From positions 682,001 to 746,000 of the forward strand of contig CAVUYM010000018.1 of the NCBI GenBank assembly GCA_963745675.1: DNA of 64,000 nt. Reading direction: 5' to 3'. This DNA comes from JAUIIK01 sp963745675 (GTDB lineage Bacteria; Chloroflexota; Chloroflexia; Thermomicrobiales; CFX8). The notes beneath the pieces were generated by a model. It did no database searches, was not told the origin of the DNA, and saw nothing but the letters and a program-made list of their open reading frames with translations. This document shows, in pieces, positions 36,145 to 46,243 of this stretch; position 1 is the stretch's first letter; every line of letters starts with the position of its first letter. The translations under genes and the position numbers were made by a program.

Positions 36145-36492
36145 TACTGGCCCGACCTGGTTCGTAATGCCGCGACGGTGACAACATGGGGCTCGGAAAC
36201 TATTTTGGCAGCGGCTTCGCCCCTCTAGAGGCGATCGCCGTCGCGGTGCGTGACGTATGAACGAACTAAATATAGATCTGCCGGCGTTCAAAAAACCGGC
36301 GAAGGGCCGTGCAGAAGTATCTTGGTACTTCGGCAAGGCATTAAGTACCGCCACGGGTACGGTACTGGTACTCTACCCTCAATGTGAATCCGACCTTTAA
36401 AGTGGCATGCAACGGTTCGGGAAGTATTGTTCCGGACATCAGACGCTCAGCGTGATTGTTTCAATCGCTCCATCGCTGAGAGGAGAAAAGGC
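36145..36492. other. Intergenic region, no gene seen
   Basis: Between the GGT and secreted-protein genes. It holds short GGTAC-rich segments near 36355-36372 (GGTACGGTACTGGTACT). No clear promoter hexamers or terminator. A 147-codon minus-strand frame has no protein-like features. Confidence 0.45.
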
Positions 36493-36975
36493 ATGCGTAG
36501 AACAACGATTTCCAGATTGATGACGACAGCCATCGCATTCGTTGCAGTCCTTGCTGTCGTGACGTCGGCGTCCGCCGGGCGGGCCTGGTGCCGAGCTGAT
36601 CCAGTGTTGATCGTTAACGGCGACGTCATTGACATCCAGGTGTCTTCACAGCTGGAGATGTACAGTTCCGCGACCGGGCCAATCGAGATGGTCGTCAGAG
36701 TTGAGCGGGGCACCCGAGCAAATGTGGTCCTGCAGGACTTCGGCTTCGGACGCGGCTACGACGTCGAAGTCGAATACGTTCGAAACATGAAGCGGGGTGT
36801 ACTCGCTGAAGTTCATTTGCGGGCTCCAGCTGACGACAGTTCCCTACCGGTGACTGTCCACGGTGCACGGGTAACCACAAAGCTCGGAGGAGTTCTCTTC
36901 GGCGGCAATTCGCTCGTCTGGCTAGATGATGGTTCGGGCACTGCCAATCAGTGGATCGTTCTCGAAGTGAAGTAA
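36493..36975 (+). CDS. Secreted protein of unknown function
   Basis: 160 residues from ATG 36493, which has GAGGAG about 9 bases upstream. It has a Sec signal peptide (MRRTTISRLMTTAIAFVAV...TSASA, cleavage probably before GRAWC). The mature part is beta-rich (VNGDVIDIQVSSQLEMY, GPIEMVVRVERGTRANVVL) and ends LDDGSGTANQWIVLEVK. No family recognised. It is 42 bp before the membrane HD-GYP gene. Confidence 0.65.
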   Translation: MRRTTISRLMTTAIAFVAVLAVVTSASAGRAWCRADPVLIVNGDVIDIQVSSQLEMYSSATGPIEMVVRVERGTRANVVLQDFGFGRGYDVEVEYVRNMKRGVLAEVHLRAPADDSSLPVTVHGARVTTKLGGVLFGGNSLVWLDDGSGTANQWIVLEVK

Positions 36976-37017
36976 TAGCCGCAGTTATGTCTACTCGCAA
37001 CGGCACAAGATAGACAG

Positions 37018-38346
37018 ATGACTAGATCTGGATTGTGGATAAGAACATACATCACCGGGCTCGGAGTGCTTACTTTGAGCCTGGTGATCTATTTTCTGAC
37101 TCTCTTCTATTTGCCCAGCAGTTCCGAGTGGGCGATGGCGGCGCTGCTTGTGGCTTTCACTGCTGCGGCATATCGTTTTCCGATTCACTTTGACGTCAAA
37201 TCCAGCACCATCCTCGATTCAAGCATCATTTTCGCGAGTGCCCTGCTCTTTCAACCCGGTCTGGCCATGCTCATCATTGTCATTGGAGCGCTGATCGGGC
37301 ACATCTCCCGAAGCTTTGAACCTGAGGAGATGATCTTCAACCTGTCCCAGGCCGCACTTCAAGCGGCTTTCGCAAGCCTCGTTCTCCTCGCTGTCGGATG
37401 GAACTTCGGTTCGATGGACTTCGACGGTGGACGCACGTTGGCTGTCTTGCTTATCGTCGCGTCCACAATCTATCTGACCAACACCGTGCTTGTAGCTCTA
37501 GTCATCGCCCTCCATACCGGTATGAATCCATTTCGGGTCTGGCTCCAGTCGACGACCCGCAACGACGGTATCGAACAGGTCGGTCAATTTACCCTCGGAG
37601 CGCTTGCGGCTATCGTCGCTAGCGCTCAACCGTGGGCGCTACCGTTGCTTCTCGTCCCCGGCATCATCATCGGATTGTCACTTCGGCGACAGAACGAATT
37701 ACGCGAACGCACTATCAATGCCGTGCAACGCCTTGCGGATCTCGTCGATCTTCGTGACCCCTACACTGCAAGCCATTCGCGACGTGTTGCAGGCATCGCG
37801 CGCGAAATCGCCACGGCACTGGGGCTCGACCCTGACGATATTCGCATCATCGAACGAGCTGGTCAGGTGCATGACATCGGGAAGATCGTGATCGATCTCG
37901 GGCTTCTTTCCAAGCCCGACAAGCTGACCAATGAAGAATGGAAGGTTTTCCAGCAGCACCCTGTATCGGGCGTACAGATGCTGGAGCTTTTTCCAGACTT
38001 TGCGGACGGCGTCGCGCTCGTACGGTCACATCACGAGCGCGTGGATGGGAATGGCTATCCGGACGGGATCGCGGGGGATGAGATACCGCTCGGTGCGCGA
38101 ATACTTGCCGTAGCAGATGCTTTTGATGCGATGGCGAGCCCGCGCCCCTATCGGGGAGCATTGCCTCCCGAGGTCGTGCTGTCAGAACTCACGAGCGGTA
38201 GGGGAACGCATTGGGATGCCAGGGTTGTCGACGCGCTGTTGCAGCTCATAGATATTGGCCGCGTTGTCATCGGGGATGCCAATCAACGGCCGTATATTGT
38301 CGATGCGATCGGATATGAAGAGAACCTGGAGTTCGAGGCGGCGTAG
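37018..38346 (+). CDS. Membrane-anchored HD-GYP c-di-GMP phosphodiesterase
   Basis: 442 residues. The first 225 form about seven hydrophobic helices, an integral-membrane sensor of the MASE type. A short helix leads into an HD-GYP domain: RDPYTASHSRRVAGIAR, QVHDIGKIVIDLGLL (HD at about 284), RSHHERVDGNGYPDGIAG (about 335-352), LAVADAFDAMASPRPYRG. All metal ligands are present, so it should hydrolyse c-di-GMP in response to a membrane or external signal. Followed by a bidirectional terminator shared with the 16S gene. Confidence 0.88.
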   Translation: MTRSGLWIRTYITGLGVLTLSLVIYFLTLFYLPSSSEWAMAALLVAFTAAAYRFPIHFDVKSSTILDSSIIFASALLFQPGLAMLIIVIGALIGHISRSFEPEEMIFNLSQAALQAAFASLVLLAVGWNFGSMDFDGGRTLAVLLIVASTIYLTNTVLVALVIALHTGMNPFRVWLQSTTRNDGIEQVGQFTLGALAAIVASAQPWALPLLLVPGIIIGLSLRRQNELRERTINAVQRLADLVDLRDPYTASHSRRVAGIAREIATALGLDPDDIRIIERAGQVHDIGKIVIDLGLLSKPDKLTNEEWKVFQQHPVSGVQMLELFPDFADGVALVRSHHERVDGNGYPDGIAGDEIPLGARILAVADAFDAMASPRPYRGALPPEVVLSELTSGRGTHWDARVVDALLQLIDIGRVVIGDANQRPYIVDAIGYEENLEFEAA

Positions 38347-38371
38347 AGTGCATGAAGTCGGGCCAAAATTC

Positions 38372-38403
38372 AAAATCCCACTGCGATTGCAGCGGGATTT
38401 TTC
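38372..38403. terminator. Bidirectional terminator between the HD-GYP gene and the 16S rRNA gene
   Basis: The arms AAATCCC(A)CTGC and GCAG(C)GGGATTT around a GATT loop are followed by TTCT on the plus strand and by TTTGAATTTT on the minus strand. It can end both transcripts. Confidence 0.75.
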
Positions 38404-38615
38404 TACGCCCATTGGCGATTGAGGAGTAGACAGGGGAAAAGGGGTGTCGGTGCTTCACGGGGGTTCCCAGTGTTCCTGGTCGCCGCTCCAGCCCTCCCCC
38501 AGAGCAGTGCTCTGAGATCCTCAGGCGAGTCGTCGCCACCAACAACACTCGTCATGACCCAACCGTGGTTGACCTGAGAGATGTCATAGGCTCGCACCTA
38601 GACATGTCTCCCTAG

Positions 38616-40147
<1,532 letters not shown>

Positions 40148-40166
40148 TCTCTCATCTCTCACTACC

Positions 40167-40177
40167 CCGAAAGAGCA
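40167..40177 (-). promoter_or_regulatory. BoxA-like antitermination site in the 16S leader
   Basis: The minus strand reads TGCTCTTTCGG, close to the boxA core TGCTCTTTAACA used by Nus factors in rRNA operons, 20-30 bases before the 16S gene. It is inside a hairpin with the arms CTCACT and AGTGAG. Confidence 0.5.
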
Positions 40178-40292
40178 GTGAGATTATTGACGTTGCTTGT
40201 GCGTCACATCATCCCGAAAGATGACACAACTCACCCACACTCCAGTTTCCATCCTGTCTACTCCTCAATTGTCAATGTGCAACGCTTCCGGA

Positions 40293-40321
40293 AATCAAAA
40301 AACCCGCTCAGAAAAGCGGGC
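40293..40321 (-). terminator. Intrinsic-terminator-like hairpin in the 16S leader
   Basis: On the minus strand CCCGCT - TTTCTG - AGCGGG is followed by TTTTTTGATTT, a textbook terminator. It lies between the predicted 16S promoter (40433-40461) and the 16S gene itself. No minus-strand gene upstream needs terminating, as the next gene to the right is on the plus strand. Confidence 0.6.
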
Positions 40322-40432
40322 CCCTCGAATTCAGCAGTTCTTACAACAGATCTGTCGAACCCTCGGTGATCCCTTCCGCGATACCAACAGTCGATACGGT
40401 ACAGACCGATCGAAAGCTAGCCTAGCTTGAGT

Positions 40433-40461
40433 AGTGTACATTCAGGGCGGCAGAGTGTCAA
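40433..40461 (-). promoter_or_regulatory. Predicted sigma-70-type promoter of the 16S gene
   Basis: The minus strand has a perfect -35 TTGACA (40456-40461), a 17-bp spacer and a -10 TACACT (40433-40438). Transcription should begin near 40426, within the 15-base palindrome AAGCTAGCCTAGCTT (40414-40428). This gives a leader of about 280 bases. Confidence 0.7.
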
Positions 40462-40600
40462 GCCGTCAAAGACGGCGAACACACCGAAACGACGACGTTA
40501 ATCTCGCACTGCCCTACCGTTTATGGTACCGTCCACTACTTGAACGTGGGCGATCTATCGGGGTGTTCGTCCATATGTCCAAGGGGTAGGGGATCGGCCA

Positions 40601-41281
40601 GTGCTACATTTCGGCAGCGAGTCTAATCTCGACCTTGCCCAGATGATTTTTGATCTGGGCGGAGTACAATTCGGCTCCTTCGATCTTCCAGGCACAGCCG
40701 GAATTTCGCCTATTTATGTCAATCCTCGCGTCTTAATCAGCGAACCTCGCATGCTCCGACGCATCGGAAGGCTGATCAACTCAGCCATCGCTTCGGATCG
40801 CACACGGGTACGCCCCCACCTGGCGTCTTTCGCCGCTGTCGCTGGCGTTCCGATGGGTGGGCTCCACATCGCAACCGCTTACGCTCTCGAATCCGACACG
40901 CCGCTCGTCTTTCTCCATCAGCAGGATGGCGAAGACAATGGTAAGGATCGCATCGAAGGCAGCATCACGCCCGGTCAAACCGTCCTGGTAATGGATGACT
41001 TGATGACCGGTGGCCGCTCCATCCTTAGTGCAGCTTCTCGACTGGAAAACGCCGGAATGCGCGTGCGCGACGCCATCGTCCTGATCGATAGAGAACAGGG
41101 CGCGGTCGAGCGGTTGAAAGACCACGGCTACAACGTGCGGCCGATTCTTGGCCTGCACACGATGCTGAACTACTACCACTCCAGCGGATTGATCGACGAA
41201 GCCACATTTGACCGTTGCGCCGCTTATCTGGACAGATATCGCAAACCGCGCGATACCGACTTGCTCAGTAACGGCGCCTAA
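40601..41281 (+). CDS. Orotate phosphoribosyltransferase-like protein (PyrE family)
   Basis: 226 residues. The PRPP-binding loop reads TVLVMDDLMTGGRSIL (about 128-143), with the two acidic residues and the TGGRS phosphate loop. IEGSITPGQ precedes it, and VRDAIVLIDREQGAVERLKDHGYNV is the typical OPRT strand-helix after it. These point to transfer of phosphoribose to orotate or a similar base in pyrimidine synthesis. It starts at GTG 40601 with GGGG about 9 bases upstream. The N-terminal half (FASVAGVPMGG-like AAVAGVPMGGLH) also fits. No other pyr gene is nearby, so a salvage role is possible. Confidence 0.75.
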   Translation: MLHFGSESNLDLAQMIFDLGGVQFGSFDLPGTAGISPIYVNPRVLISEPRMLRRIGRLINSAIASDRTRVRPHLASFAAVAGVPMGGLHIATAYALESDTPLVFLHQQDGEDNGKDRIEGSITPGQTVLVMDDLMTGGRSILSAASRLENAGMRVRDAIVLIDREQGAVERLKDHGYNVRPILGLHTMLNYYHSSGLIDEATFDRCAAYLDRYRKPRDTDLLSNGA

Positions 41282-41284
41282 GCC

Positions 41285-42703
41285 TCACTTCAACCCCAAT
41301 TCATCCAGAGCTCTTGCGGCGCCGTCAAGCGTCGTTTGGTTCATGCCAGCATAGTTAGGCGAAAAGACGACACCGCGGCCACCCGCCCGATAGGTTGCGA
41401 GCACACTTCGATAGGCGATGTCCGGCGTACAGATAGCCTGATCCGCGCGCGACCGTGGTGCGTCGATGCCCAATCCCATGTAGACATCGACCGCCCCGGC
41501 CACGGCATCCACCGTCGCCTTGCACTGCCCGTAGACGTAGGTGTCCGGGTCGAAGCCCGTCTGAACAATCTCATCCCAGGGTGCCTCGTCCAGGCCGAGG
41601 AACTGATACATGATTGGTGTCATCTCCTGCGGTGAGATGTCGCGGAAGATCGACTGGTGCCACTGGCTCATTTCGTTGTGATAAACGCCGCCCGACTGGT
41701 GCTGGTAGGTAATCGGCTTGACCCAGTCCGACCAGGTCGCCAGCTCCTGCCACGGCCACTGCGCCTTCCTCAACGGGTTAAGGTGATTGCGGTTCCAGAC
41801 GTTGAGACCGAATTCAACTGAAGAATCGACCCACTTTGTGATTCCGTAGAGTTCGCGATCCATATCCTTGTTGCGCTCGACCCAGAAGCGCTCCCACTGC
41901 ATGATCTCGGGATGCTGATAGAGCAGGCGCAGGAACTCTACGAAGGCGCCATCGGGCATCGCGCCCCGGTTTCGAGCCGACTGGAAGTATTCGTAGGCGT
42001 GTTGCAAGCCCCTCCGGGCATCCTCGACATTGATTCCCTGTCCGGCAGCGATTTTGCGGCAATGTTCACAGAAGCAATTGGGCACCCGTCCATAGATCAG
42101 ATTATCGAGCGGGCTGCGGCGTTCGTTGCACCACATAATCCCATCGATGTCGTAGTTGCGAGCGTAATCCTCGATGATCGAATGCCACCAGGCACGGTAA
42201 TCCGGGTTATTGATGCACGGCTCCGAGCCGATCCTGCCAAAGACATCGACCTCCAGCAGCTGCGGCATATTCGGGATTCCAACGTTGTTGACTGAGCCGT
42301 GGCCGGCGTAGTTGAAGAGCGGCTCCATCACCTCCGGCATGACCTTCATGCCGCGTTCGTGCGCCGCAGGAATCAGCAGATCCAGAATGTCTTTGCCTTC
42401 AAACTCCGGATCAGTCGCCCGGAACCCGTCAATAATCGTGTTGTGATAGAACTCCGGCCGATGTTGAATATACGAACCGCCCTTCAACGGGCTTGGCTCC
42501 TGCTTGCCATGGTCCGGCCAGCCCTCCAGTTCCCAGGAGATTCTTCGGCCAACCTTCAAGCCGAGCCATGAGATCGTACCGACGAGCAGGACGTTGATGC
42601 CGAATCGGTCGTGCAGGGTATCCAGCAGCGGTTCGACACCTTCATCGATGAAACTGATCGGACTAACCTGAATGCCAACAAATTTTCTATCGTTATCCAC
42701 CAC
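41285..42703 (-). CDS. TIM-barrel glycoside-hydrolase-like protein of unknown specificity
   Basis: About 470 residues with a (beta/alpha)8 look: VGIQVSPISFIDEGVE, INVLLVGTISW, ERGMKVMPEVMEP, DIDGIMWCNERRSPLDN, then a Cys pair in PNCFCEHCRKIA that probably binds metal. The last barrel strands are SDWVKPITYQHQSGG and GRGVVFSPNYAGM. Such proteins occur with Gfo/Idh/MocA dehydrogenases in sugar catabolic clusters. The start at GTG 42703 is preferred (AGGAG about 10 bases upstream); a TTG at 42727 is also in frame. It ends 4 bp from the convergent PyrE-like gene. Last gene of the minus-strand catabolic run. Confidence 0.6.
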   Translation of the reverse strand: MVDNDRKFVGIQVSPISFIDEGVEPLLDTLHDRFGINVLLVGTISWLGLKVGRRISWELEGWPDHGKQEPSPLKGGSYIQHRPEFYHNTIIDGFRATDPEFEGKDILDLLIPAAHERGMKVMPEVMEPLFNYAGHGSVNNVGIPNMPQLLEVDVFGRIGSEPCINNPDYRAWWHSIIEDYARNYDIDGIMWCNERRSPLDNLIYGRVPNCFCEHCRKIAAGQGINVEDARRGLQHAYEYFQSARNRGAMPDGAFVEFLRLLYQHPEIMQWERFWVERNKDMDRELYGITKWVDSSVEFGLNVWNRNHLNPLRKAQWPWQELATWSDWVKPITYQHQSGGVYHNEMSQWHQSIFRDISPQEMTPIMYQFLGLDEAPWDEIVQTGFDPDTYVYGQCKATVDAVAGAVDVYMGLGIDAPRSRADQAICTPDIAYRSVLATYRAGGRGVVFSPNYAGMNQTTLDGAARALDELGLK

Positions 42704-42757
42704 TGCCCTAACGCTCCTATCTCCCAAGTATTCTTCTACTCAATTGGATTCTTCGAT

Positions 42758-43830
42758 TCAGACCAGCCAACGCTCCGGCACCTGATGCCGTCGATAGAAA
42801 TCAGCCATCTCGATCACTGTTCCCGCGACGTGCGCTTCCTCACAGGCGACCGTCAGCGCCATCGTCTTCATATGATCGACGCCCGACGGATGGGGCATGT
42901 CACGCCTGCATTGATCTGTCGGCAGACATCGGCAAGTAATCCACGGGTGTCATCTACGAAGGATTCCACCTCCGGCAGCTCGAGCAGTCTCGGCTCGTGA
43001 TCGCCCGGGTAGGCGACGTGGAGCTGCGAAAACTGTTCCTGTTGCAGCAACGCGCCAAGATCGCAGTCGGTGCGCCAGTGAAACTCGTTCGCCTGTGAAC
43101 GCGCCGACCAGGTCCCAAAATAGTTCACCAGTAGCGTGCGATCACTGGCCGGCGATTTCATTTCGAGCATCGCTGCTACCGTCGCATCATCTCGATACAT
43201 CGACCACGGTGGGTTGTGACAGCGACACCAGACCCGTTCGACTTCGGCGTCATAGGTGAAGCGAAAGAGATCGAGATGATGGATCGATTGCTCGTAGAGC
43301 ATCGGCTGGTGCATCGACAGCGGATACTTGTTGATTCCCGGCCGCCGCCCATCCCGATAGCGCCAGTAAATGAACCTCGCAAAGCTTGGCAGTCCGATCT
43401 CGTCCCGGATGAGTTCCTTGGCCCGTATCGTCGTCGGCAGGTAGCGGAAATTGAGCCCGACCATCAGCCGCTGTCCGGATTCCTCGGCCAGCCTGAGGAT
43501 CTCAAGCGTTTCCGCGAATTCCATCGTCAGCGGCTTCTCAGCCAGAAGATCGCAACCAGCCGCGAAAATCTCGCGCGCCTCTTCCAGATGGCCCATCGGC
43601 GGCGTCGCAAGGATGACCAGATCAGGCTTCGTCGCCGCCAGCGCCTCGGTCATCCCGGCAAAACAGCGGTCAGGCGGCTCGTCGTAGCGTTCCTGAACCC
43701 AGTTCAGCCCGTCAGGCTTTGGATCGACATAGCCAACCGGCTCCGTCGCCGCCTCTTCCTGAACCAGGCGCACCCAGTGCCGTCCCCGCGTTCCAACCCC
43801 AACGATCAGCGTGCGTATCTTGTCGCTCAT
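42758..43830 (-). CDS. Gfo/Idh/MocA-family NAD(P)-dependent oxidoreductase (one frameshift near the C-terminus)
   Basis: From ATG 43830 the protein shows LIVGVGTRGRHWVRL for nucleotide binding, VILATPPMGHLEEA, and the family's CDLLAEKPLTMEFAE with the catalytic Lys in EKP. IHHLDLFRF in the second domain carries the catalytic His. The frame breaks near 42890 at CCCCATCC. One base change continues PSGVDHMKTMALTVACEEAH and ends ERWLV at 42758. The enzyme oxidises or reduces a sugar or inositol-type ring; the substrate is not evident. Its ATG overlaps the stop of the RAYT gene (ATGA). GGGAGAGGCG lies upstream. Confidence 0.82.
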
Positions 43831-44450
43831 GCGGGTAGCGCCTCTCCCACGAAATAACGGTCCTCGGCCCACCGAGCCGGGTTATCCTCGATGTACTCCC
43901 GAATGCGCTCAAGCGATCGGTCGGAGCGGATGATGTGTTCGTAGTAGTTGCGTTGCCACTCAAAATCGCCAAGTCCACTTCGGCGAATTGATCGAGTTGC
44001 CAGGGCTTTGAATGTCCGAACAACTTCACCAAGCGCGACTGATGCGTATCCATCACTGCGGTGACGCCGCCTTGTAGGGGCGTGATTCATCACGCCAGCT
44101 TCGCCCACATTCTTGCGAGCCGGAAACGAGTCTCGTTCTGCCGGAACATCTTGAGATCTGGGATTGATGACCATAATCCCATGAATATGGTTCGGCATTA
44201 CGACGAATGCATCCAGATCAAGCCAATTGAACCTATTTGGCAAATCGTGCCATGCTGCTTCAGTGATGCGGCCCGATTGGGTAAGCACATTCTCCGAGCG
44301 GTGGATCTTTGCGAGCACAGGACGACGGTGTTGAACGCAGATCGTAACGAAATAGGCACCAGGAGAGGAATAATCATATTCGCGCACACGTATCGATTTG
44401 CGGGGCGGCGCATGCTCGATTTTATGTCGATCTTCTGGCTCTGATGTCAA
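43827..44450 (-). CDS. REP-associated tyrosine transposase (RAYT, Y1/IS200-like)
   Basis: 207 residues. The start region RKSIRVREYDYSSPGAYFVTIC and the metal-binding HUH in VMPNHIHGIMV (about residues 85-95) are typical. So are the catalytic tyrosine in DFEWQRNYYEHIIRS (about 165-178) and the ending LERIREYIEDNPARW. RAYTs are single-copy domesticated relatives of IS200/IS605 transposases thought to cut and spread REP palindromes. Here an exact 23-base REP copy lies inside the gene between HUH and Tyr, encoding G-V-M-N-H-A-P-T in frame, and a second copy lies 21 bp before the start codon. The gene is inserted in the catabolic run, and its stop overlaps the start of the dehydrogenase gene. Confidence 0.9.
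   Translation of the reverse strand: MTSEPEDRHKIEHAPPRKSIRVREYDYSSPGAYFVTICVQHRRPVLAKIHRSENVLTQSGRITEAAWHDLPNRFNWLDLDAFVVMPNHIHGIMVINPRSQDVPAERDSFPARKNVGEAGVMNHAPTRRRHRSDGYASVALGEVVRTFKALATRSIRRSGLGDFEWQRNYYEHIIRSDRSLERIREYIEDNPARWAEDRYFVGEALPA
44074..44096 (+). repeat. REP element, copy inside the RAYT gene
   Basis: Begins GTAGGGGCGTGAT and closes with ATCACGCC, an imperfect palindrome headed by the GTAG tetranucleotide typical of RAYT-linked REPs. Read on the minus strand it keeps the RAYT frame open. Confidence 0.8.
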
Positions 44451-44470
44451 TTGATCGATCCCTTCGGACA

Positions 44471-44493
44471 GGCGTGATGAATCACGCCCCTAC
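44471..44493 (-). repeat. REP element, copy upstream of the RAYT gene
   Basis: The exact 23-base reverse complement of the copy at 44074, with its GTAG head at 44493-44490. It lies between the aminotransferase end and the RAYT start. Confidence 0.8.
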
Positions 44494-44528
44494 CGAGCTT
44501 CGATGGTTCCCGCAACTGGATGCACATC

Positions 44529-45734
44529 TCATCCAGTCGCCTCCGCTCGATACTTCTCAACCACCTGTTCCATCCGCTCGACGGCGGCTTCAATCCGCTC
44601 CTTCGGCACCAACAGCGACATGCGCATGTAGTCCTCGCCACCGTTACCGAAGATCGTGCCGGGAGAGATCAGGACACCGGTGTCGACCAGCAATCGGTAG
44701 ACGAACTGTTCGGCGGTCATGCCGGTCGAGGAGACGTTGACCCAGACATAGAAAGCGCCTGCTGGGTGGACGAAACTGAGGCCCATGTCGGCAAGAGCCG
44801 CCAGCAGATCGTGTCGCCGGTCGTCGTAGATCGCGAGGTGCTCCGCGATGCAGTCCTGGGGTCCCTCGACGGCGGCCAATGCCGCCGCCTGTGAAACAGC
44901 CGGCGCGCAGATCGATAGCGCATGTTTGACCTCGATGATCGAACGCATGAAGTCGGCCGGGCCGGCGAGATAGCCAACACGCCAACCGGTCATCGCATAG
45001 GCTTTTGAGAAGCCGTCGATGAGCAGCGTGCGATCTTTCATATCTGGCTCGTGGAGCACGCTGTGGTGTTCCGCGCCGTCATAGATGAAGGGGTGATAGA
45101 TCTCGTCGGTGATGACGATCAGATCGCGCTCTTTCGCGAGATTGGCGACCGCCGTGATGTCAGCTTTAGACGCGATGCCGCCCGTGGGATTATCCGGCGA
45201 CGCGATGACGAGGATCTTCGAGCGCTCGGTCAGACGCTTTTCAATCTCGTCAGCATCGAGCCGGTATTCGTCGCCGGGATAGACCGTCGGATACTCAATG
45301 ACGTTTCCGAGCGACAGCTCGGTGCCCCAGTCGTAGGTGGTGAAGCGATACTCCGGGACCAGCACCTCGTCTCCGGCGTCGACAAGCGAGACGAGCGCCA
45401 TGTAGATCGCCTCTTCAGCGCCGGTTGTGATGATGATCTCCGACGCAGGATCGTAGTCGACGCGCTGGGCGTGCTTGATGCGGCCCGCAACGGCTGCTCG
45501 CAACTTCGGATCGCCTGGCGGCGAGGTGTAGTGAGTTGCGCCAGCGTCGAGGGCGGCCTTGGCGGCATCGATGATGTGCTGTGGCGTCGGCAGATCCGGA
45601 TCACCCGGACCCATCGCGATGACATCATCCATCTCCTGGGCGATCTCGCCCATCTTCGTCCGGACCGTCACCTCCGGCTCTTTGACCTTCGCAGTCAGCC
45701 CGCGCCTGACCCGGGACATCTTCACCTGATCCAT
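44529..45734 (-). CDS. Class I/II PLP-dependent aminotransferase (aspartate aminotransferase-like)
   Basis: 401 residues. Fold-type I transaminase with MGPGDPDLPTPQHIIDAA at the start, ITTGAEEAIYMAL, VIASPDNPTGGIAS (PLP ring contact), VITDEIYHPFIYDG (PLP nitrogen Asp and ring Tyr) and the Schiff-base Lys in DGFSKAYAMTGWRVGYLAG (about 241). The phosphate-binding Arg pattern is also present, and RMSLLVPKERIE closes the domain. It moves an amino group between an amino acid and a keto acid; the substrate is open. It is 10 bp downstream of the DUF5063 gene and has GGGG before ATG 45734, so it belongs to the same operon. Confidence 0.87.
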   Translation of the reverse strand: MDQVKMSRVRRGLTAKVKEPEVTVRTKMGEIAQEMDDVIAMGPGDPDLPTPQHIIDAAKAALDAGATHYTSPPGDPKLRAAVAGRIKHAQRVDYDPASEIIITTGAEEAIYMALVSLVDAGDEVLVPEYRFTTYDWGTELSLGNVIEYPTVYPGDEYRLDADEIEKRLTERSKILVIASPDNPTGGIASKADITAVANLAKERDLIVITDEIYHPFIYDGAEHHSVLHEPDMKDRTLLIDGFSKAYAMTGWRVGYLAGPADFMRSIIEVKHALSICAPAVSQAAALAAVEGPQDCIAEHLAIYDDRRHDLLAALADMGLSFVHPAGAFYVWVNVSSTGMTAEQFVYRLLVDTGVLISPGTIFGNGGEDYMRMSLLVPKERIEAAVERMEQVVEKYRAEATG

Positions 45735-45744
45735 GTATGAACCC

Positions 45745-46239
45745 CTACCAATACGGATATCGCCAGTTGATCACTTTCATCGCTTCGAGCGCGTGCTGTC
45801 CCCAGTTCCCCTGAAAGCTGAGCCGCAGTTCGAACAGCAGATCGTTGAGATGTTCCATATCCTCCCACTGGATTGCCGGAAGGACATCGACGTAGATGTC
45901 GGCCAGATCCACCGCCAGCGCGGCTTCAATAGCCTCTGTGTCCTTTTGCGGATTGAAGACAGTTCGGTACGGATCTTCATCTCCAGTCAGCCTGTTAATC
46001 GTCTCGAATGCCTTTCTCCATACTTCGTGCCCAGGACTCTCAACCTCAAAATCGTCATCTGAAATCCTGACAACTGGGAGCGACCGTCCAGCGGCAAACA
46101 GATCAGCAAGAGGAGCCGCAATTTCGATGTAGAGCGACTGGCTGCTCGCCATGCTCTCAACCGAATCGATGACTTTGCAATAGCGACGCGCCGCATCCTC
46201 GAACCTCCGCCAGAGAGACTCGACATCGGGTTCGAGCAT
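45745..46239 (-). CDS. DUF5063 domain-containing protein
   Basis: 164 residues, all helical and acidic. The family-like pattern is in DPYRTVFNPQKDTEAIEAALAVDLADIYVDVLPAI, followed by WEDMEHLNDLLFELRLSFQGNWGQHALEAM. DUF5063 proteins have no assigned function and often sit beside metabolic genes. The start codon lies 4 bp after the amidohydrolase stop and the stop lies 10 bp before the aminotransferase start, so it is tightly packed in this operon. Confidence 0.7.
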   Translation of the reverse strand: MLEPDVESLWRRFEDAARRYCKVIDSVESMASSQSLYIEIAAPLADLFAAGRSLPVVRISDDDFEVESPGHEVWRKAFETINRLTGDEDPYRTVFNPQKDTEAIEAALAVDLADIYVDVLPAIQWEDMEHLNDLLFELRLSFQGNWGQHALEAMKVINWRYPYW

Positions 46240-46243
46240 CGCG

